NCBI RefSeq assembly: GCF_021917145.1
Contig: NC_061061.1
Location: 10,714,494 to 10,778,493 of the forward strand
Direction: 5' to 3'
Length of the DNA: 64,000 nt
DNA from: Hypomesus transpacificus
Lineage: Eukaryota; Chordata; Actinopteri; Osmeriformes; Osmeridae
The notes beneath the pieces are model-generated. The model ran no database searches, had not been told where the DNA came from, and saw only the letters and a list, made by a program, of their open reading frames with translations. This document shows, piece by piece, positions 13,401 through 26,317 of the stretch. Each line of letters starts with the position of its first letter. Position 1 is the first letter of the stretch. Both the position numbers and the translations under genes were made by a program.

Positions 13401-13798
13401 CCCGGTCAAGACACACGCCAGCTTTTTGAGGAAACAAGACAAGCTGAATGTCATCACAGCATTTGGCTTCACATCTTCCACCAATAGCATTTCTTCACTT
13501 GAACAGTTTCCAAAGGTCATGCTCCGCTGTAATGTGCTTATAGAAGTGTAGAGTCCTTTGTTGATAAGCCAAGCTCACAGACTGATGGATGAACCAGTCT
13601 GTTTGCTTCCAGCCAAGGTGGGTCGGTTTGGGGATCAGCCAGGATATGGTGGTTATTTTTGCTGAAGGGCAAAGTGAACACACACTAACACATCCTAATG
13701 CCAACTGGAAGGTGGATAGTGAGTTTCTGACAGAGAAACCTGCTCCTTATTCACCCCCCGCTAGAGACTAGCCTGAGAGCCTGCAGCATGTTGCGAAC

Positions 13799-13842
13799 AC
13801 ACACACACACACGCACGCACACACACACACACACACACAAAC
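13799..13842. repeat. (CA)n microsatellite
   Basis: CA repeat with internal CGCACG variants, just left of the 13.9-kb minisatellite. Confidence 0.9.
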
Positions 13843-13884
13843 ACTTCTATCAACAGTGAGAGAACATCATTACTTTCTCTGACT

Positions 13885-14232
13885 CTCGCACACCTATGCA
13901 CTGTGTCTGGAGGGCTCTCTCTCGCACACCTATGCACTGTGTCTGGAGGGCTCTCTCTCTCTCACACACCTATGCACTGTGTCTGGAGGGCTCTCTCTCT
14001 CTCGCACACCTATGCACTGTGTCTGGAGGGCTCTCTCTCTCTCGCACACCTATGCACTGTGTCTGGAGGGCTCTCTCTCTCTCGCACACCTATGCACTGT
14101 GTCTGGAGGTCTCTCTCTCTCTTGCACACCTATGCACTGTGTCTGGAGGGCTCTCTCTCGCACACCTATACACTGTGTCTGGAGGGCTCTCTCTCTCTCG
14201 CACACCTATGCACTGTGTCTGGAGGGCTCTCT
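13885..14232. repeat. Minisatellite of 35-40-bp unit, nine copies
   Basis: Nine copies of a unit containing CACACCTATGCACTGTGTCT, then GGAGGGCTCTCT and a variable number of CT pairs. Copies start near 13888, 13924, 13964, 14004, 14044, 14085, 14125, 14160 and 14199. Unit length varies only by how many CT pairs separate the constant cores. The open frames across it encode repeats of the type CVWRALS and are very unlikely to be translated. Confidence 0.95.
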
Positions 14233-16377
14233 CTCCCCTCGGTGGCAGCCTGGGGAAATAGATTTCTGTAACAAAGAAATCAGTGGTTGCATGTGTGTGT
14301 GTGTGTGTGTCTGTTTGTATGTGCAAAAACATGCACACACACACCACAAAGGCACAGTGATGAGAGACCTACCTCTCTTAAAACAAACTAGAAGCGGTTT
14401 AACATGAAATCTCCTCAGGTTTGAATGATCTTTCAGAGATATCCTTTGTGTGAGTCCTTTAAGGGAACCACGCTGCTCAGTGAGGCAGGCGCATCAGAGG
14501 TGACAGGTTGGGGAGTCTGAAAGACAAGGATCCTAGGCAGACTGAGGCGCTGGAGAGACTCGAGAAATGCCAACGGACTCTGCCAAACGATGCATTCACT
14601 CCTGCGAGACTGAGAAACAGCACACCAGCTATGTTGGCGTGGTGTTTACAACCACCGAAAAAGCAGAAGGCGCCATCTGCTTCTGTTAGATTTCACGCTG
14701 GGTGTGCTGCAAAGGATTGTGGGTCTGCTGCCCAAGATGGAACTGTTATGATTCAACGCTAAACTTTCAATATGCCCCTCAAAAGTGGGAATGTGCTGCA
14801 AGACATTGGAGATGTTTGTTGGCATAAATAGAACAGTGAATTATTCTATTATTTCACACTCAGTGACAACACATTTCAATACTAGTCCTGAGGCATGATT
14901 CAATAAGCACATTTACAAATCATTATGAATCACCACACTAGGTCTCACAGCCTAATAGGGATGTTTGGTCGATTCTTTCTGGGCCTGTTTCTTCCAAGCG
15001 CAGGATGTGCAGTGGAGTGGAAACATAGTCATACTGGCTGACGTCTAGCAACAGGCAGCTGTAATGAAGCTAAACGGGAAGGCTCGAGTCTTTGGTTAGT
15101 CTAATCCCCCCCCCAAGCCTGTTGTTGCCTTCCCTGGTCAGTGGAGCAAGGAGGACTGCGGCCTCGTTCTCCGCTCCTCTTTCTTTTCCTCCCCTCCTCT
15201 CCTCTGCTTTTAACCTGTCCCATCCTTTTCCTCCACTCTCGTCTGTCTTCCCCCTCTCCCCCTCTCCTTCTCCTCCCCTTCTCTCCTCTCTTCTCCTCCC
15301 CCCCCCCCCCTCCTCTCTCTTGCATGTGGATTTGCTGACTCCCAGGTCCTGCTGATGACACGCATCTGGAAGGAGTTGGCCAACGACGGGGAGGATGAGC
15401 TCCCTGAGAGATGACATCCTGGAAACTGAACAACCCTGTTGCAGGCTTCAAACCTTTTAATCACCAGCATTCGCTCTCTTTGTCTCCCTGTTTCTCTATT
15501 TCTCCTGTACTCATTTACAATCTCTAATATGCTGTGCTTCGACCGGCAACATCACTTGTAGAATTCTTATATTTGATTAGATTTTCTGGTAGAATTGGGA
15601 TCATGTCAGTACAAGCTAACGTGTTTGGGAGTTGGAAACCCGAAACAGAACCCAGACAGAACCTATCCCGTCTTACATGCCGAGGAACAAAACCCACAGA
15701 ACTAACCATGTGATGGTGGCCGGACGAGGCTCGTTACGGCAAGACTTCCAAACCCTGTGTCAGTGAGCAGGCTCTCCTGGTCGAGGGGAAAGGCTCTAGG
15801 CTGATTCAGCTTGCAGCGCCAGGTGGGTTTACGTAAAAGGCTATTAGACACAGCAGACACGGTGCCATCCCTTCATTTAAAAACGAATCAGGCAATTATC
15901 ATCAGTCTCCACTGCCGCTGGCGATGAATGCGGCCTCGCTTTCTCTGAGGACGGATGATGGCAACGCGTCACGGAAAAGGGATGGGGCGGGGGGGGGGTG
16001 AGAAAGGGAGGAAGGAGGGATGAGAGGAATGAGAGCTGGAGGAGGGAGGGGTGGGGCGGGGGTGATGGAATGAATGAACAAGACGACAGCTCATTAAGAA
16101 GATATTGACAAAGCTTTCACGCATGATGATGCCGCACAGAGCTGAACCTCTGTTGGTTTGAACAGTGGAGGAACCTGATTTATTTCCAGTGTGTGTAGAT
16201 TGACTTCTGTAGGAATGAAGGAGACACGAGACAAAGTGAGACCCCGGCTGGGGCGGCAGGTCTTTGATCTTCGACAGTGTTGTTGTTGATGAGGTGAGAC
16301 GCTGCTGGAGAGCTCCTTCAAGGGGAGATCTCAGCGTGGAAATCAGGACCAAGAGAAAATAGAGAGGGAGACATATA

Positions 16378-16514
<137 letters not shown>

Positions 16515-19500
16515 GACTAATCTCGTCCTGGCATTAGTTTACATCCCCTGGCAGAGGGTGTTTTTCCCCTGGGTGGGTTTGCTCTGTGTGTACAGCCCAG
16601 TGCATTAGACTCAGCAGACCAGCCCAGATTCTGAGGTCTCTGCCACTCAGCCATTAATTGACGTGCCGGGTCTTGAACCGGAGCGTCGGCAGGAATACAC
16701 AAGCTATCTGTCCTCTGTGAAGCCAGCCAGGGTCAGGGGGCTGCTAGTGAGGAGAAGCTGTCTCCTCCCTTCTTCCTCAGGAGGGGCGGAGGGGGCGAGG
16801 GAGGAAGGTATGTGGTCTGCTCAGCTCCAGTCTCAGGCCTGATTGGTCCACTGTGAATTGGAATTTGGGTGCTCAATCAAGCAGGGTGCTCCTCAGGGAT
16901 TAAAGATGATTTGGCTGACGATCAAACAAAACAGACAAATGTAATTTTGGAAACCCCAAAAAATTGCTTACTACCTCAACTCTCTTTCCTATTTTGGTGC
17001 TTATAATTCCAAACTCGCTCACAGTCGAAATGCTATACATCCACTGTACACAAGGGTTGCTGTTGACAGTCTGAACATCAATAGATAATCTGTAGGGCGT
17101 CTAAAAATAAAGTGTGCCAGGTTGCTGGCTTTTAAACAGTCGTGAAATCTCCATTACAACTCTGCACTGGAGCACAAATGCACTTTCAACATTTCTGTCC
17201 GCTTTGCTGGCCTAGATCAGCAGTGAAACGTCTCTCCACACAGAAGTACCATGACTCATGCACAGGGGTTGGTCGCTCTGGGAGAAACATTAACTGTCAT
17301 AAGCACACAACGTCTAGTTCCAAAGTCACTGGGAATAAAACACTTTATTAAAGCAAAAACCATTTGACTCAGGAAGATGACTGAATTAATTTAACTGGAT
17401 AGAAAGACAGACTAGCTGGCAAGTCTTTTTAAAAGCTTTTCTAAAAGTTCAAGTGTATCTTGATGTGCGAAAAGCAGTGTTTGTTTTTGCTTCCCACTCG
17501 CAGTCATACAGAAAGTCTTCTATAGGTGCGGCATAAAAAATATACCCGCTTTCTATACATAGACGCCTACAGTATATCTATACACACTTGGAATATATGG
17601 AGTGATAATTGGTGTTAACAGCACTCCATAGATAAACACCAGAAAGATTCTTATTTCTATAAGTGGATCATGTGACAGTACAGCGGGAGGCAGACAGGGA
17701 GAGGAACATCCAAGAGGATGGCTATCTCCTTCGTCTGCTGAGGCGAGTGGAGTGATAGAGGCAGATGGCCATGTGTAATAACAGAGGACCCTTAGTAACA
17801 GACTCCACACCGGCTCATCTCAGTAGCCTGGAGACTCTGCCACGGTGCTACCGGCTCCAGTAACCTCTCCATTAGCGACAGCTCGACACAATAAACAGTC
17901 TCTCGCTCCGACTCGACCCACCATGCAAAGCCTCGGGAACATTGAGTTCCCGCCGCTTCACGGACGGCAGCTCGATGAGAAACGGGGCTCCGCTCTTTTC
18001 CTCTTTCTCTCTTTGTTCCTTTTGTCAGTCTCTCCTTCTCTTTGTCTCTCGTCCTCCCCTCACACTTTATCCATCTGTCCTCTTAACGCTTTCTCTTTCT
18101 CTTGCTCAACCCAGTGTCTTTGTCTCTCTCCCTCCTTCCCTCTTTTTCTCTTTCTCTCTGCAAACTCTTTCTCTCTCCAAACTCTCTCCCTCTCCCTCTC
18201 TCTCCACTCTCTCCCTCTCTTTCTCTGTCTCTCCAAACGCTCTCTCTCTCTCTCTCTCTCTCTGATTTCCAGGTGATTGTAGAGCTGATAGATCCTCTCC
18301 TATATTTAACGCTGGGTCGTTACGGCTGTGAAGAAGGGAGACAAGCAGCACACATCTGCTGTTCTTCTCCTCTAATGACTAAACAAACGTCTGCTGTGTT
18401 GGTGTTTGTGAGTGTGTGTGTGTGTGTGTATTTGTGTGGCACATGCCAGAGAAAAGCAGGGCAGACTTATTCATTTATCTTCACAGTGAGTGGCTAATGG
18501 TACAGGTGAGACACACACACACAAACACACACACAAACACATCTCCATCTTCCCGTAGTCCTTTCAGCATGACCTGTCCTTTCTGTCTCCAGCCAGACAG
18601 CATCCTGAGTAATCCTCCTACTGGCCAGTCTAGACAGCCCTCCACCTCATTCGGAGGGCCTTTCAGAGTCATTCCCCTTACTTATTTGTTTTCATGAATA
18701 ATTCAGTAATTAACTTTGACTGTGTCTTAGGAATTGTGCTATTTAAAATAAGACAGAACGTACCTAATTGAGGATTGTTGGCAAACGGCTAGCTCCCACA
18801 ACTTGGTTTGTTATTTCTTCCGTTCCCAGGAAATCCTAAAAGGTATATTGGTTTTGTTCTTTTTTTGTTTGCTGGTGAATGTCAGCCTTCACATTACATT
18901 AATCCATGTCTGGTGCTCTTCAGACTCCTTTTCTATTTTGAACTTGTTTATTTAGGGTGTTTTATCATTAATTTTTTTGATTAAAATTAAGAATAAGTTC
19001 AAACATTCACCATTGGCTTCTGAAATCAATGCTTAAACTTGCACATGTTGTTGTCAGCACAGTAAGTCCTCTCCATTTTCTGAGTCATTTGAACATTACT
19101 GCTGGTCGGAGAATGTTTACGTGCATGTCTGTCTAAAAAGATGAGTGTTCTGTGTAGTACTTGACTCGTTTTCAGTTTATCTGAATGACAGGATCGTGTG
19201 AGCGACATGAGGGCTGTACTGGAAACACAATCTTCAGGTATTCAGTCTACAGTAGAATTCCATTACACGGATATGTTCATGGTGGATATTGTGAGGGTGG
19301 AAGGACAACAGAGAAGCTCATTCCTGCTTCTGGGTTTCACTCAAACTGAACACTCTCGGCTTTCATGGAACAAAAGTGTTGTCAGGCTCCCTCAGTAAAC
19401 ATTCTCTCTGATCCTCCTCCGGGTTGATTATCTCACTTCAGTAGTCAGAGGTCACCATTGGGATCTCGATGGGAACAACAACCCTTCCCCCCTCTCTTCC

Positions 19501-19750
19501 TCTTCCTCCTCCTCTTCCTCCTCCTCCTCCACTCCAGCCCTGCCCGCTCCCAGTCCCACAGTCCGTTCACATCAACCTCATGACCTTTCCGATAAATAGT
19601 GCATGACTGACTGAGTCAACATAATCAATGTTTGACTGGGTGTATATGGGACTTGACAGCTACATCGTACCCTGTTTGAAGCTGGCTATGACATGATTTT
19701 TGACACAAAAGTATGCTTCTTGATGTCTGTGGATTCCTGTTCCTTTCATT

Positions 19751-19783
19751 CATTTTCATTTAGCAGATGTCTTTATCCAAAGC
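19751..19783 (+). repeat. Short teleost interspersed repeat fragment
   Basis: The segment contains CATTTAGCAGATGTCTTTAT followed by CCAAAGC. From memory this resembles a motif dispersed in many fish genomes (CATTTAGCAGACGCTTTTAT type). A second copy lies at 40224-40274. I cannot assign it to a named family without a repeat library. Confidence 0.5.
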
Positions 19784-19816
19784 TTTACCCAACCCATCTG
19801 TTGATCACTTGTGCTC

Positions 19817-19822
19817 TTTATT
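19817..19822 (-). promoter_or_regulatory. Candidate kcns2 polyadenylation signal
   Basis: AATAAA on the minus strand, about 480 bp beyond the kcns2 stop codon. It is the nearest canonical hexamer I saw. Another lies near 18946. The real site needs transcript data. Confidence 0.4.
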
Positions 19823-20298
19823 AAGAACAGTTGGTTGAGTGCATACTCTTTTACACGTTGTACAAACAGTTACACAGGCCTATTGGGTGCAACATTATAA
19901 TAACAATGCATCTTTAACATGGTTTGTTACAGCAGCACAACAGTGGAGAATCAAAAGACACGATTAAAGCTATACTTTTGGACATTATCACAACACCCTA
20001 GTACACAGCAAGGGTACAACTTCAGCCCATGACCTCCAACACTATTGCATTTACACTGTCGGTCTCCTTCATCAGAGACTTTTAACAAACACATGGGGTA
20101 ATGTCTGTTACATTTTTAAAAAGAAAACGTTTGGAACGATAGTGTATATGCACAGTCACGTTAGCCGCTCAACTACGACGTCAGAACGCTGGACAGCTCC
20201 CCCTGCTCTCTGGTGCCACACAAAACAATCATGTCCTCAAAGCCTCTCTCGCTTGATTTGGCCGTTGGCTCCGAGCAGCGACACAACTCTCTCAGCTT

Positions 20299-21732
20299 TC
20301 AGTGTATTGATTCATTCAGACTGTGTTCACTGGGTGAACTCCGACTCATGTTGGAAAGACTCGCCATGAACGACTTCACTTTGTGAGCGTAATAGTTCCG
20401 TAGGTTGACGGAGGGAGGCACCTCTTTGATCCCCTCGTCGAAATCGCAGCTCCTCATGGCGATTTCCAGCTGTTTCTGCCGCTTGTAGAAGAGGGAGAAC
20501 TTATTAAATATGAGCGTTATCGGAAGCACGACCACCAAGATGCCTGCGAGGATGCACGCCGACGCGGTCAGTTTCCCCGCGATAGACACCGGCACCACAT
20601 CTCCGTAGCCAACGGTCGTCATGCTTACCGTAGCCCACCACCAGCACGCCGGGATGGTGGAGAGATCCTCGCTGTCTTCTTTCTCCACGGTGTAGGCCAT
20701 CACGGAGAAAAACGACACCCCCACCGCCAGGTAGAGGAGCAAGAGGCCCACCTCCTTGTAGCTGTTCTTCAGGGTGGCGCCGAGGGAGCGCAGCCCGGTG
20801 GAGTGACGGGCGAGCTTCAGGATGCGGAAGATCCTGGTCAGGCGCAGCACCTGCGCCACGCGCCCGAGGTTGGCCAGGGCGGGACTGCTCTCGGCCACCA
20901 GGTTGATGACGAGCGTCAGGTAGAACGGCAGGATGGACACCAGGTCGATCAGGTTCAAGGGGTGCTCGAAAAAGTGGACGAGGTCAGGCGCCACGGTGAA
21001 CCTTGTGACCAGCTCGAAGGTGAACCAGCCGATGCCAAAGTACTCCACGGTCTCAAACCTGGGGTCCTCCAACAGTTGGCCCTCGCTGTCCCTCGAACTG
21101 AACTCCGTCATGCTGTTCATGCACATGGTGGCAATGGAGCCCAGTACGACGAGAATGGACAGGATACTGATGACCCGGCTAGCTATGGAATAACCCGGAT
21201 TATCCAGCATCAGCCAGATGCGCCGCCGGGCGCTCCCTAGGGGCTGCTTGTCGAACTTGGTGGCGTCGTTGTAGAATTCGAGGATCTCGTCAAAAGAAGA
21301 GGTGGTGCTGCCTCCGTCCTCGCTTCCGTCCCAGTCGTTGCAGTCTGTGTCCATTTTCCTGCAGTGGTAAGCGTTACTGCAACAGGAGTCTATGAAGAAC
21401 TCGTTGATGCCCCAGTACTCGATCTCCTGGCTGAAAGAGAAGATACAGAGTTCGGCCATGACATGAAGACGTCCAGTGTTGTAGAAATTCAACACGTAGG
21501 GGAACAGAGCGGGATTCCTGTCGAAATAAAACTCTTTCTCTGTGTCATCGTAGTCGTCACACAGTTCCAGTATGGACTCTTTTGATTGGCAGAGCAGCAG
21601 GCGGGCCAGACGAGTCTCGGGGAAGCGAGACAGCATGTTGGACAGCAGTCTCTTCTTGAACCCGCCGACGTTGATGCGGATGGCATTGTCCTCGTATGCG
21701 CCACTCAGCTCCTCGAGACTCTGTCCGGTCAT
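20299..21732 (-). CDS. kcns2: Voltage-gated K+ channel modifier subunit Kv9.2 (KCNS2)
   Basis: A 477-aa electrically silent Kv subunit that modifies Kv2-type channels in heterotetramers at the plasma membrane. The coding region is one uninterrupted exon and the length matches the mammalian protein. Residues 17-118 form the T1 tetramerisation domain and include the zinc-binding pattern HX5CX20CC (His90, Cys96, Cys117-118). S1 lies about 184-206, S2 231-250 and S3 258-280. The S4 arginine series begins at 291, S5 is about 324-350 and S6 about 385-412. The selectivity filter TVGYGD is at 373-378. S6 has Pro-Ile-Thr at 404-406 in place of the Pro-X-Pro gating hinge of Kv1-4, a hallmark of silent subunits. 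The start MTGQSLEEL matches my recollection of KCNS2 orthologues. A splice acceptor at 21767-21768 implies an upstream non-coding exon. The assignment over KCNS1/KCNS3 rests on recalled sequence plus synteny. Confidence 0.97.
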   Translation of the reverse strand: MTGQSLEELSGAYEDNAIRINVGGFKKRLLSNMLSRFPETRLARLLLCQSKESILELCDDYDDTEKEFYFDRNPALFPYVLNFYNTGRLHVMAELCIFSFSQEIEYWGINEFFIDSCCSNAYHCRKMDTDCNDWDGSEDGGSTTSSFDEILEFYNDATKFDKQPLGSARRRIWLMLDNPGYSIASRVISILSILVVLGSIATMCMNSMTEFSSRDSEGQLLEDPRFETVEYFGIGWFTFELVTRFTVAPDLVHFFEHPLNLIDLVSILPFYLTLVINLVAESSPALANLGRVAQVLRLTRIFRILKLARHSTGLRSLGATLKNSYKEVGLLLLYLAVGVSFFSVMAYTVEKEDSEDLSTIPACWWWATVSMTTVGYGDVVPVSIAGKLTASACILAGILVVVLPITLIFNKFSLFYKRQKQLEIAMRSCDFDEGIKEVPPSVNLRNYYAHKVKSFMASLSNMSRSSPSEHSLNESIH

Positions 21733-22183
21733 GGCTGGCGCGAATGGCTGGTCAGAGTCGCAAATCCTGCGAGGCAGACAAAGACTTTAATCAGAGACCG
21801 CGGTACGGGGGTTGGAATCGTTCTGGAAAGTGGGCAGTAAACTGAGGCTATTCAGACTTGACGACGAGGACCGAATGCTGTCAGATTAACAAACGTGTTC
21901 GAACGTGTACAGTGTCTTTGTCTCCTCAGCGATTAAATAATAGGCTACTATCCAGAATCAGTATTTTGTTATGTAAAATGACTGAGACCAAAACCAATAC
22001 TACAGGATATGCTTGGAGTCAGACGACACAATAAAGACTGCTTCTGGAAGAGTACCTTTCATCAATTGAACTTTGCATCAATTACACCACGCTTGTGGTC
22101 AATGAGTCTTGTTGACAATTAAACCTTGGCTAATAAAGAATTCAATTTTTTATTATGTTGTATCTTCTGTAAAGACAACTTAC

Positions 22184-22710
22184 TTTCGTATACGCCCTTT
22201 TGGCACTCTTCGTTTACACAGCGTGTCTTTTTTGCTGTAACTCCGTTGAAGGCATTGTATTCCGCGGAGTTTGCGAGTAAATTCAGATAGGCTACGTAGA
22301 TTATTTGTTTCTCTGCGACGATAAATAACTGCTCTCTAAAATCTGTCACGCTTTATTGCCTGGGTAGACAGGGATTTCCCGGCATCCAGTACGATGATTT
22401 CCCTCAGACATGAAAGATGTGTCCTCCCCCAGATTTCCCTACAGGCTGTGTATCATTAAAGCCTTCACCAGCATCCGCGCGCCTCGATCTGAAGTAGAAA
22501 GCCGTTCCAAGTGCTTCGATTTTCAGAGGGAATTCCTCGGGTCTTCGATCTAACCTCTCTCTTTTGCTGCGCACCAACACGTACGCACCGCCCTCCGACT
22601 GATCTCAACACCTCCGTGGAGCCGAAAGGGACAGCTCCAGGAGAAAAAGTGTGAGAGAGAAAGAGAGAGAGTCACGAACGGTCTCAGGCACGCGCGCGCC
22701 TGGCGCTATA
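22184..22710 (-). promoter_or_regulatory. Putative kcns2 non-coding first exon and promoter
   Basis: On the minus strand, GTAAGT follows position 22184 and pairs in principle with the CTGCCTCGCAG acceptor ending at 21767. The 22480-22710 stretch is richer in G+C and CpG than its surroundings, with CGCGCGCC near 22690. The right boundary and the start site are guesses. Confidence 0.35.
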
Positions 22711-25700
22711 GGTCGACCTCGTCTCGAAATTAGAAAGCCTAACCAACCATGGCAGTAGAAGAGGAAGACAGATGACTCGTCATGTAAAGGTTAGGATTGA
22801 TTAGTGAGAATGAAAATAACGAGTTATTTATCAAACCATTTGACAAGTGTACTAGATAAACAGGATGGTGAGTATTCCAGGTATGCTCTATTGATTGGGC
22901 CTACAGTAACATGGATATAGTAGTTTTAATGATAAGATATTGAACTACATGAAGTAAACAACAGAAACCTACTGGCTTGGTTCCTGCAGAATGGAAGACC
23001 CATCTAATGTGTAACCATGTCAATCAAGCATAGCAAAACTAAAACACAGATTGATGTCACACTAGCATACACTCCTTAAAGATTCCAAGTCACGCTTGAT
23101 GTGTGCTTGCATGTGTATACATGTGCGTGCGTGTGTTCAGAACGTATTTCATCAATGAGGCCACTGTATATATAATCCGAACACCACACTTCTTGAGTAA
23201 TTGTGGAGAAATGAGTCTGTAAACCAATATGAATGAACGTGTGAATACATATATGAAGAGCTTCAACCTCTACTCTCCCAACAGACAAGCACTGCAGACA
23301 GCAGGGATCTGAAGACATCTCATTAAGTGCTTTCAGAGCAGCTGTCTCTTCAGGTGATCTTACCCAAGTCATAGTCATATCCCGTTAAAAGGAATAATGC
23401 CAAGTTTTCTGATAAGCCACTGTTTTTGTTTACAGAATACCGAGAAACGCGACGCAATTCTGGCAGACACAGCGCAGGTCGTGTAATGACGGGGATGATC
23501 CAGGGTACGTTTTTCCACGGCTGCTTCTCAGAAGACACGCTGCGTGAGGGGAACGTCTCCATCAACTTACCAAGACTGTGAATTTGAGGAACCAGCACCC
23601 CCCCCTGCTGTGTTCCAAACCATCAGTCATTCACATGCAGCTCGTTCCTGGCGGGGCTTCAAACACGCTTCAGTCTCAGCGGAGGCTGAAAGGAGGCCCG
23701 ACACGGTGAGGTGACCCAGTAAATTCAGCTGTGAAAGAAAAGACAGCTTTATTGTTTTCTTCCAGGCAGGACCAGTCCAACAAACGAGAATATAAATGTC
23801 CTCAGTATCGAGATGATCAGTAACCAAGATGTTTGGCCTGACCTTAAATCATTACAAATAAACAGTTTGGCCCCTCACATAGTTTGAACCCACAGACAGC
23901 CAGGATGTATATAACACCAGATTTCTCTCTTCTTTCAGCCACGAGGCACTTGGAATGAGCTACTTAGTGCATGGGGAGTCATTGACTAAAGTCTCAAAGC
24001 CAATCCTTCTCCCTTAAGTCAATTTCCAGAAGCGTAGTTAAGGCAATTTAGAAGGTTTGATATGTTTGGGACTTGCAGTCAATGTTTCAGAAACAGGGGA
24101 TTTTGGGGGGGGGGGGGGAGCAGATCCTCTAAGTCTTTTGTAGTGCATAATAAATCAAGTCGCTTGAAAAGTATTCCTCCTTCACTCTAAAGCCATTCTT
24201 CCCTTGAACGATTTTGTTTTCTAATCCCGTCTTCCTGCTTGAGGGAAGCCAAATCATCAGCTTCCTCTTTCAGGACTCTGAGATGATGTTCCCTTCTGCG
24301 CCTGTCAATTGTGTAGGGAGGGAGGGTACCTCCTTCGTTCTCCCTCGCTCTCCGACTGTCTTCCTCCCTCCGAGCCTGAGGGGCAGGCATGGCAGAGATT
24401 GTGTGTGCAGTGTGCGTAGGAGTGCTTCTCCCCTCTCTGTCTCTCTCTCTGTCTGTATGTCTGTCTGTCTGTCTCTGTCTGTCTCTCTCTCTTACTCTGT
24501 CTGTTTTCACTCTCAATCTGTCTCTCTCGCCATGTCTCTCTCAGCCTAGAAAAGGCAATTTGTCAGAGGTCAGACAATATGCTGACCTCATCCATGGCAG
24601 CAACCATCAGGTGGTCATTTCAGGGTTCATATTCTGCCCCACGACGGGACACTGACCACGGGGAGATTGGCCTGTTTAAGGCCCCCCGGTGCATGATAAA
24701 CTCTGTCAATAAAGTTGGCCATATGTTGAAGTCTGAATGTCTGCCAGCGGCTCACATCGTTTGGAGCTGCTGAGGGAAGCCGTGGCAGAAGACTGAGCTG
24801 CAGGGGCTTCTGGGAGATTTATGACAGGCGTATAGAGGAATCTGTTAAGTCATGCAACTGAGACTAACGACTGAGAAATAAAACATGCCGTGTGACTTCT
24901 TCCACTTCTCTTCTTCATACAAAGATAATCACCTGGACTCTGGCATAGATGGGGTGTCAGATGAGAAAGTCTGCAGAAAGCAGAACTCACTCATTGTTGA
25001 TTCAGCATGGGATTAAATGACTCAAATAAACTCAAGTACCACAGGATATATTTGCAATTGAAAGAGAATTTTGGATATAATCCATTAATGTTTGTGTCAA
25101 GATTAGTTCAGCGTTCCAGTTATTCTGTGTGTGCTTGTGCACATGGATCAGTGTGTGTGGGTCTGTGTTTTGTGCGTGCGTGGGTCTGTGTGTATGTGTT
25201 TGTGTTGGAAGGTGTTTGCTTTTGAAACACGGTGCCAATCCATCTGTGCAGGGTATTTTATATATGAAAGCTAGCCAGAACAAAACAGTGACTGTATCTC
25301 TCCATTGTTATGGATGAACGCTTATTAGAAGAGGGGGAAAAAAGACTTGAGACCAGCCAGGAGGAGATGCCCATCCTTTGACCAGCCATGCAGGTGGGCT
25401 AAATGTAATCAAATGACCATCATCATATCGAAATCAGGCATTTTTGTTCTCCAATGTCCATCATCACCAGGATTCATTTTTCTATTTGTTTTCTGCAGCT
25501 GTTGAAGAGCCTGCCAATGACAGAAGGATGAGAAAATGATCATCCTTTAGTGTTGTTCGTGGTGTAGGTGTTGGTACCGTATATGATCACCTCTCAACTC
25601 CAATTGATGTAAGACATAACATAACGATGTTTTTTTCACATGATCGCTGACTGTTATTGCATTTTTTTTTTACCTCGTTGTCCGTTTCAGGTATTTAAGT

Positions 25701-25712
25701 TCCCCAAACCAT

Positions 25713-25727
25713 CCGCTAGATGGCGCC
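25713..25727 (+). promoter_or_regulatory. CTCF-like motif
   Basis: CCGCTAGATGGCGCC closely fits the vertebrate CTCF core (CCASYAGRKGGCRS type). It lies about 600 bp upstream of the nipal2 start, between two divergent genes. Motif only; binding is not shown. Confidence 0.45.
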
Positions 25728-26317
25728 TACTTTCCCGTGTTCAGGATTTAAGTATTCTTTGAGAGGGCTGTCATGCTGTCGACCTTGTGTACATGTGCCG
25801 TACTGGTAGAGCAGTGCTCTAAGGATGCGCAATTGCACAGCTGTTTTAATTGATTGTTTTGTTTGGTGCATTTCAGTCGTAATCGATTGCGCATTTCCGC
25901 AATAAACACAGTCATTGACAATTATGTAATGTAAACATGATGTAAACATGTTTCTTTTTGACTTTGTAAAAATAGTTTTACTCATGTGTTTTGGGGGTTT
26001 TACTTTTACAATTAATGCCACGAAAAAAATAAAAAAAATACTTTAGTAGCATTGCCCCTCTATTCTATTCTACGCATTTTGTCATGCTTTTGTTTGAACA
26101 AGTTGGGAGGGTATCAGAGCTGTCTATTGGCTAGATCTGATAAGTACTTGTCACAAGTGCGCCACTATCCCATTCAGTGGACACACCTGTCCAAGCCTTG
26201 TGAGACTGGACGGAAGACGTGAGTCTTTCCACTCTGACACGAATGAGACACACCTGCGAGATGTCCCGGCTGGAAAGCCGGCAGAGATGCAAAGTGTGCA
26301 GTTGAGTTGTCGAATTG

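Larger units (their letters stand above)
21733..26317. other. Intergenic region between divergent kcns2 and nipal2
   Basis: About 4.6 kb. The left part holds the likely kcns2 5' UTR: a splice acceptor ends at 21767, and a GTAAGT donor on the minus strand at 22182-22183 could close a non-coding first exon reaching toward the GC-rich segment at about 22480-22710. The middle has CT-rich DNA (24430-24540) and several AT-rich stretches. A CTCF-like motif lies at 25713-25727. The last few hundred bases before 26318 should contain the nipal2 promoter and 5' UTR, but I see no clear TATA box. No coding exon recognised. Confidence 0.6.

Noticed and set aside
13896-14407. Three overlapping plus-strand frames of 121-142 aa with CVWRALS-type repeats
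   Set aside because: They arise from the 13.9-kb minisatellite; no splice sites, no domain and no non-repeat portion of note.
14508-14762. 84-aa frame beginning MGSLKDKDPRQTEALERL
   Set aside because: No recognisable domain, low coding character in the second half, no neighbours in phase.
15344-15413. Possible terminal exon: CCCAG acceptor followed by VLLMTRIWKELANDGEDELP and a stop
   Set aside because: It has an exon-like start and stop, but I recognise no family and see no upstream exon in phase. The pyrimidine-rich run before it occurs widely in this region.
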